Positions 62,370-64,000 of a DNA stretch of 64,000 nucleotides are shown here, piece after piece. Both the position numbers and the translations under genes were made by a program. The number at the start of each line of letters is the position of its first letter. Position 1 is the first letter of the stretch. Source of the stretch: Bradyrhizobium sp. AZCC 1719 (GTDB lineage: Bacteria; Pseudomonadota; Alphaproteobacteria; Rhizobiales; Xanthobacteraceae). The notes under the pieces were generated by a model that was not told the origin of the DNA, ran no database searches, and was given only the letters and a program-made list of their open reading frames with translations. The stretch is from contig NZ_JAZHRU010000001.1 of assembly GCF_036924525.1 (NCBI RefSeq), forward strand, positions 3,253,001 through 3,317,000, given 5' to 3'.

Positions 62370-63275
62370 ATGAGTGAACAATTAAGTGATCGCACGGGAT
62401 TGCCGGGCCTCATTGACGGGATGAAACGATTCATTCCGGCAAAATTCCGGCGAGACGCTGCGGTCGTTCCGGTGGTTCGCCTGTCGGGCGTTATCGGTGC
62501 GGTGACGCCATTGCGGCCGGGCCTGACGCTGGCCGGCATCGCCAAAACGCTCGAACGCGCGTTCGCCACCCGACACGCCAAGGCGGTGGCGCTGGTGATC
62601 AATTCGCCCGGCGGCTCGCCGGTGCAATCACGTCAGATCTATTTGCGGATCAGGCAGCTTGCTGCGGAAAAGAAACTGCCGGTGCTGGTGTTCGTCGAGG
62701 ACGTCGCAGCATCCGGCGGCTACATGATCGCCTGCGCGGGCGACGAGATATTCTGCGATCCGTCCTCGATCCTCGGCTCGATCGGCGTGGTCGGCGGCAG
62801 TTTCGGCTTTCAGGACTTGATCAAGAGGATCGGTGTTGAGCGGCGGCTTTACACGGCAGGCGAGCACAAGGCGATGCTGGACCCCTTCCTGCCCGAAGAC
62901 CCAGATGACGTCGCCCGCCTGAAGACGCTTCAGCGCGAGATTCACGCCATCTTCATCGCGCTGGTCAAAGGCAGCCGCGGTGCGCGCCTCAAGGGGGCCG
63001 ATGACGTCCTGTTCACTGGCGAGTACTGGGCGGGCGAGAGGTCGGTGTCGCTCGGCCTTGCGGACAAGATCGGCGATCTCCGCTCGACGCTGCGCGAGCG
63101 CTATGGCGACAAAGTGCTGACGCCCGTCATCGTGCCGGCAAGCGGGATGCTGGCCGGGCTCTTGGGCCGCAGATCGCCGGGCGCGGGCTCGCTGGCCGAC
63201 GGTATCGGGGGATTGCCGGATGACCTGATTTCGGCGCTGGAGACCCGGGCCATTTGGGCCAAATTCGGGTTCTAG
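62370..63275 (+). CDS. S49 family serine peptidase (SppA/SohB-like)
   Basis: 301 residues. The nucleophile is Ser115 in EDVAASGGYMIACAGDEI and the general base is Lys167 in YTAGEHKAMLDPF, the Ser-Lys dyad of signal-peptide peptidases. LVINSPGGSPVQS is the conserved loop before the nucleophile. No signal peptide or clear transmembrane helix is present, so it could act in the cytoplasm or at the membrane face. The initiator follows GAGGTAACGGC. Confidence 0.93.
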   Translation: MSEQLSDRTGLPGLIDGMKRFIPAKFRRDAAVVPVVRLSGVIGAVTPLRPGLTLAGIAKTLERAFATRHAKAVALVINSPGGSPVQSRQIYLRIRQLAAEKKLPVLVFVEDVAASGGYMIACAGDEIFCDPSSILGSIGVVGGSFGFQDLIKRIGVERRLYTAGEHKAMLDPFLPEDPDDVARLKTLQREIHAIFIALVKGSRGARLKGADDVLFTGEYWAGERSVSLGLADKIGDLRSTLRERYGDKVLTPVIVPASGMLAGLLGRRSPGAGSLADGIGGLPDDLISALETRAIWAKFGF

Positions 63276-63394
63276 AGCGTTTTCAAGCGAAAGCCTGCCC
63301 CGGACTTGATCCGGGGTGGACACCGGCTCGCGTCAAGAAAACGCGTCAAAATAAGAAGCCAGAGCCCGGTTCTGATTCAATCAGAACCGGGCTC
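63273..63394. repeat. Intergenic repeat ending in a perfect 33-base palindrome
   Basis: The first part has TAGAGCGTTTTCAAGCGAA and inverted AAGAAAACGCG; between them are arms CCCCGGA and TCCGGGG. The last part (63362-63394) is GAGCCCGGTTCTGATT, a single C, and the exact inverse. This composite occurs widely between Bradyrhizobium genes, from memory. Confidence 0.7.
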
Positions 63395-63486
63395 CAGGCT
63401 GGGCGCACCCGCGCCATTTAGTCCCAAAAGCACAATTGCGGCGCAGGCCGGCTTCGGCGAGAATGTAATCCATTGGGGGCTGACAC

Positions 63487-63699
63487 GTGAACGACAAGGA
63501 TCGACCGATGCCGCCGCTGATCGCATTCGCAGGTGCCCTGGGAGGGCTCGCCGTGGTCCGCTGGGCCTACAAGACTGCTGTCCGTATCAACAGGGAACTC
63601 GAAGAGGCACGGCTGGCGCGCGTCGCCGAGGCCACCCGGACGGCCGATATCCCGACGCTGCGCCGCGACCCCGTCACCGGCGCCTACCGGCCGGGTTGA
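63487..63699 (+). CDS. Small protein with one transmembrane helix, unknown function
   Basis: 70 residues from a GTG at 63487. MPPLIAFAGALGGLAVVRWA gives one N-terminal helix, then a charged amphipathic segment (INRELEEARLARVAEA) and a polar end with DPVTGAYRPG. It lies between the S49 peptidase gene and glyQ. I see no RBS stronger than a GGG, but the codon pattern is coding-like and the sequence resembles small conserved membrane proteins of rhizobia. Confidence 0.6.
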   Translation: MNDKDRPMPPLIAFAGALGGLAVVRWAYKTAVRINRELEEARLARVAEATRTADIPTLRRDPVTGAYRPG

Positions 63700-63708
63700 C
63701 CTGAAACG

Positions 63709-63797
63709 CGTCATGCCCGGGCTTGTCCCGGGCATCCACGCCCTTGGCTCACCAATAAGGAAGAACGTGGATGGCCGGGACAAGCCCGGGCATGACG
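63709..63797. repeat. Family B palindromic repeat, copy 2
   Basis: CGTCATGCCCGGGCTTGTCC at the left and GGACAAGCCCGGGCATGACG at the right, as at 31983-32072. It separates the small membrane protein from glyQ. Confidence 0.85.
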
Positions 63798-63910
63798 GAG
63801 AGAGCACGAACTGTCGCGCTTTGGCATCCCGGCATCGCCTTGATTCCCTGCCCCTACGCCGATACGGTCCCGCGCACTTCAAACCCCCCTTCGCGAGACC
63901 GATTCTGCTG

Positions 63911-64000
63911 ATGGACGCTTTGCCTGCCCATATGCGCCCGGAACGTTCGTTCCAGGGCTTCATCCTTGCTCTCCAGCGGTTCTGGGCGGAGCAGGGCTGC
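63911..64000 (+). CDS. glyQ: Glycine--tRNA ligase alpha subunit, partial
   Basis: Only the first 30 codons lie in the window: MDALPAHMRPERSFQGFILA, then LQRFWAEQGC. This is the conserved opening of the GlyQ alpha subunit of the alpha2-beta2 glycyl-tRNA synthetase, which charges tRNA-Gly. The rest, and the expected glyS, lie beyond the window edge. Confidence 0.9.
   Translation, partial: MDALPAHMRPERSFQGFILALQRFWAEQGC

Overview
The window looks like a chromosomal segment of a high-GC alphaproteobacterium, most likely Bradyrhizobium or a close relative in the Nitrobacteraceae. The signs are a Rieske gene followed by a single fused cytochrome b/c1 gene (fbcF-fbcH layout), a fused TrpE-TrpG anthranilate synthase preceded by a rhizobial-type trpL leader, a CcrM GANTC methyltransferase, and many intergenic palindromic repeats of the kind common in Bradyrhizobium. 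Gene calls rest on motifs, length, start-site context and gene order read from the sequence; no database search was possible.

Layout. 1-3211 (minus): MoxR ATPase, DUF58 and BatA-like membrane protein. 3473-7060 (plus): a tightly overlapping run of DUF1285, CoA-type Nudix hydrolase, a small DUF6111-like membrane protein, CCA-adding enzyme and a TSUP permease, with a G8 tract fusing two of the frames. 7067-10366 (minus): an orphan membrane-anchored protein, HAD hydrolase, a DUF2158 protein with a very acidic tail, and hemF. 10481-11977 (minus): trmL-queE-queD, whose products all bear on tRNA wobble position 34. 12258-14929 (plus): the cytochrome bc1 genes, ended by a clear terminator. 15172-17369: a dienelactone hydrolase-like protein, an epimerase-like protein and a ParDE-like toxin-antitoxin pair. 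17379-18398 (minus): a BphC-like extradiol dioxygenase. 18514-20870: promoter, trpL, attenuator and trpE(G). 21013-22058: apt and a GIY-YIG protein.

22158-26884 (minus) holds two adjacent ParA/MinD-like P-loop proteins, HtpX, LemA and an Rsm22-like methyltransferase. 26993-33202 is a chromosome-maintenance block: smc, a DsbA-like thioredoxin-fold protein, a DciA-like DUF721 protein and, divergently, mutY. 33302-42958 is more accessory in character: a second TSUP permease, an exported TPR-caspase protein under a CRP-like operator, a PaaI thioesterase, a PhzS-like FAD monooxygenase, three NTF2-like proteins, two glutathione transferases, an XRE and a LysR regulator, and a 189-bp element with terminal inverted repeats.

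43094-50365 contains ccrM with GANTC sites in its leader, a neutral zinc metallopeptidase, moaB, a MarR-GNAT fusion overlapping a 51-residue ORF, a glycosyltransferase, a PA0069-type radical SAM protein and a VOC protein. 50426-59113 contains a GNAT enzyme, rnhB, a polytopic GT39-like protein, type-4 uracil-DNA glycosylase, ETF-ubiquinone oxidoreductase, a large exported TPR protein and ispE. 59213-64000 contains a LysE exporter bracketed by two repeats, a polyprenyl diphosphate synthase, DUF2007 protein, TrmN6-like methyltransferase, S49 peptidase, two small ORFs and the start of glyQ. No rRNA, tRNA, CRISPR array or insertion-sequence transposase was seen.
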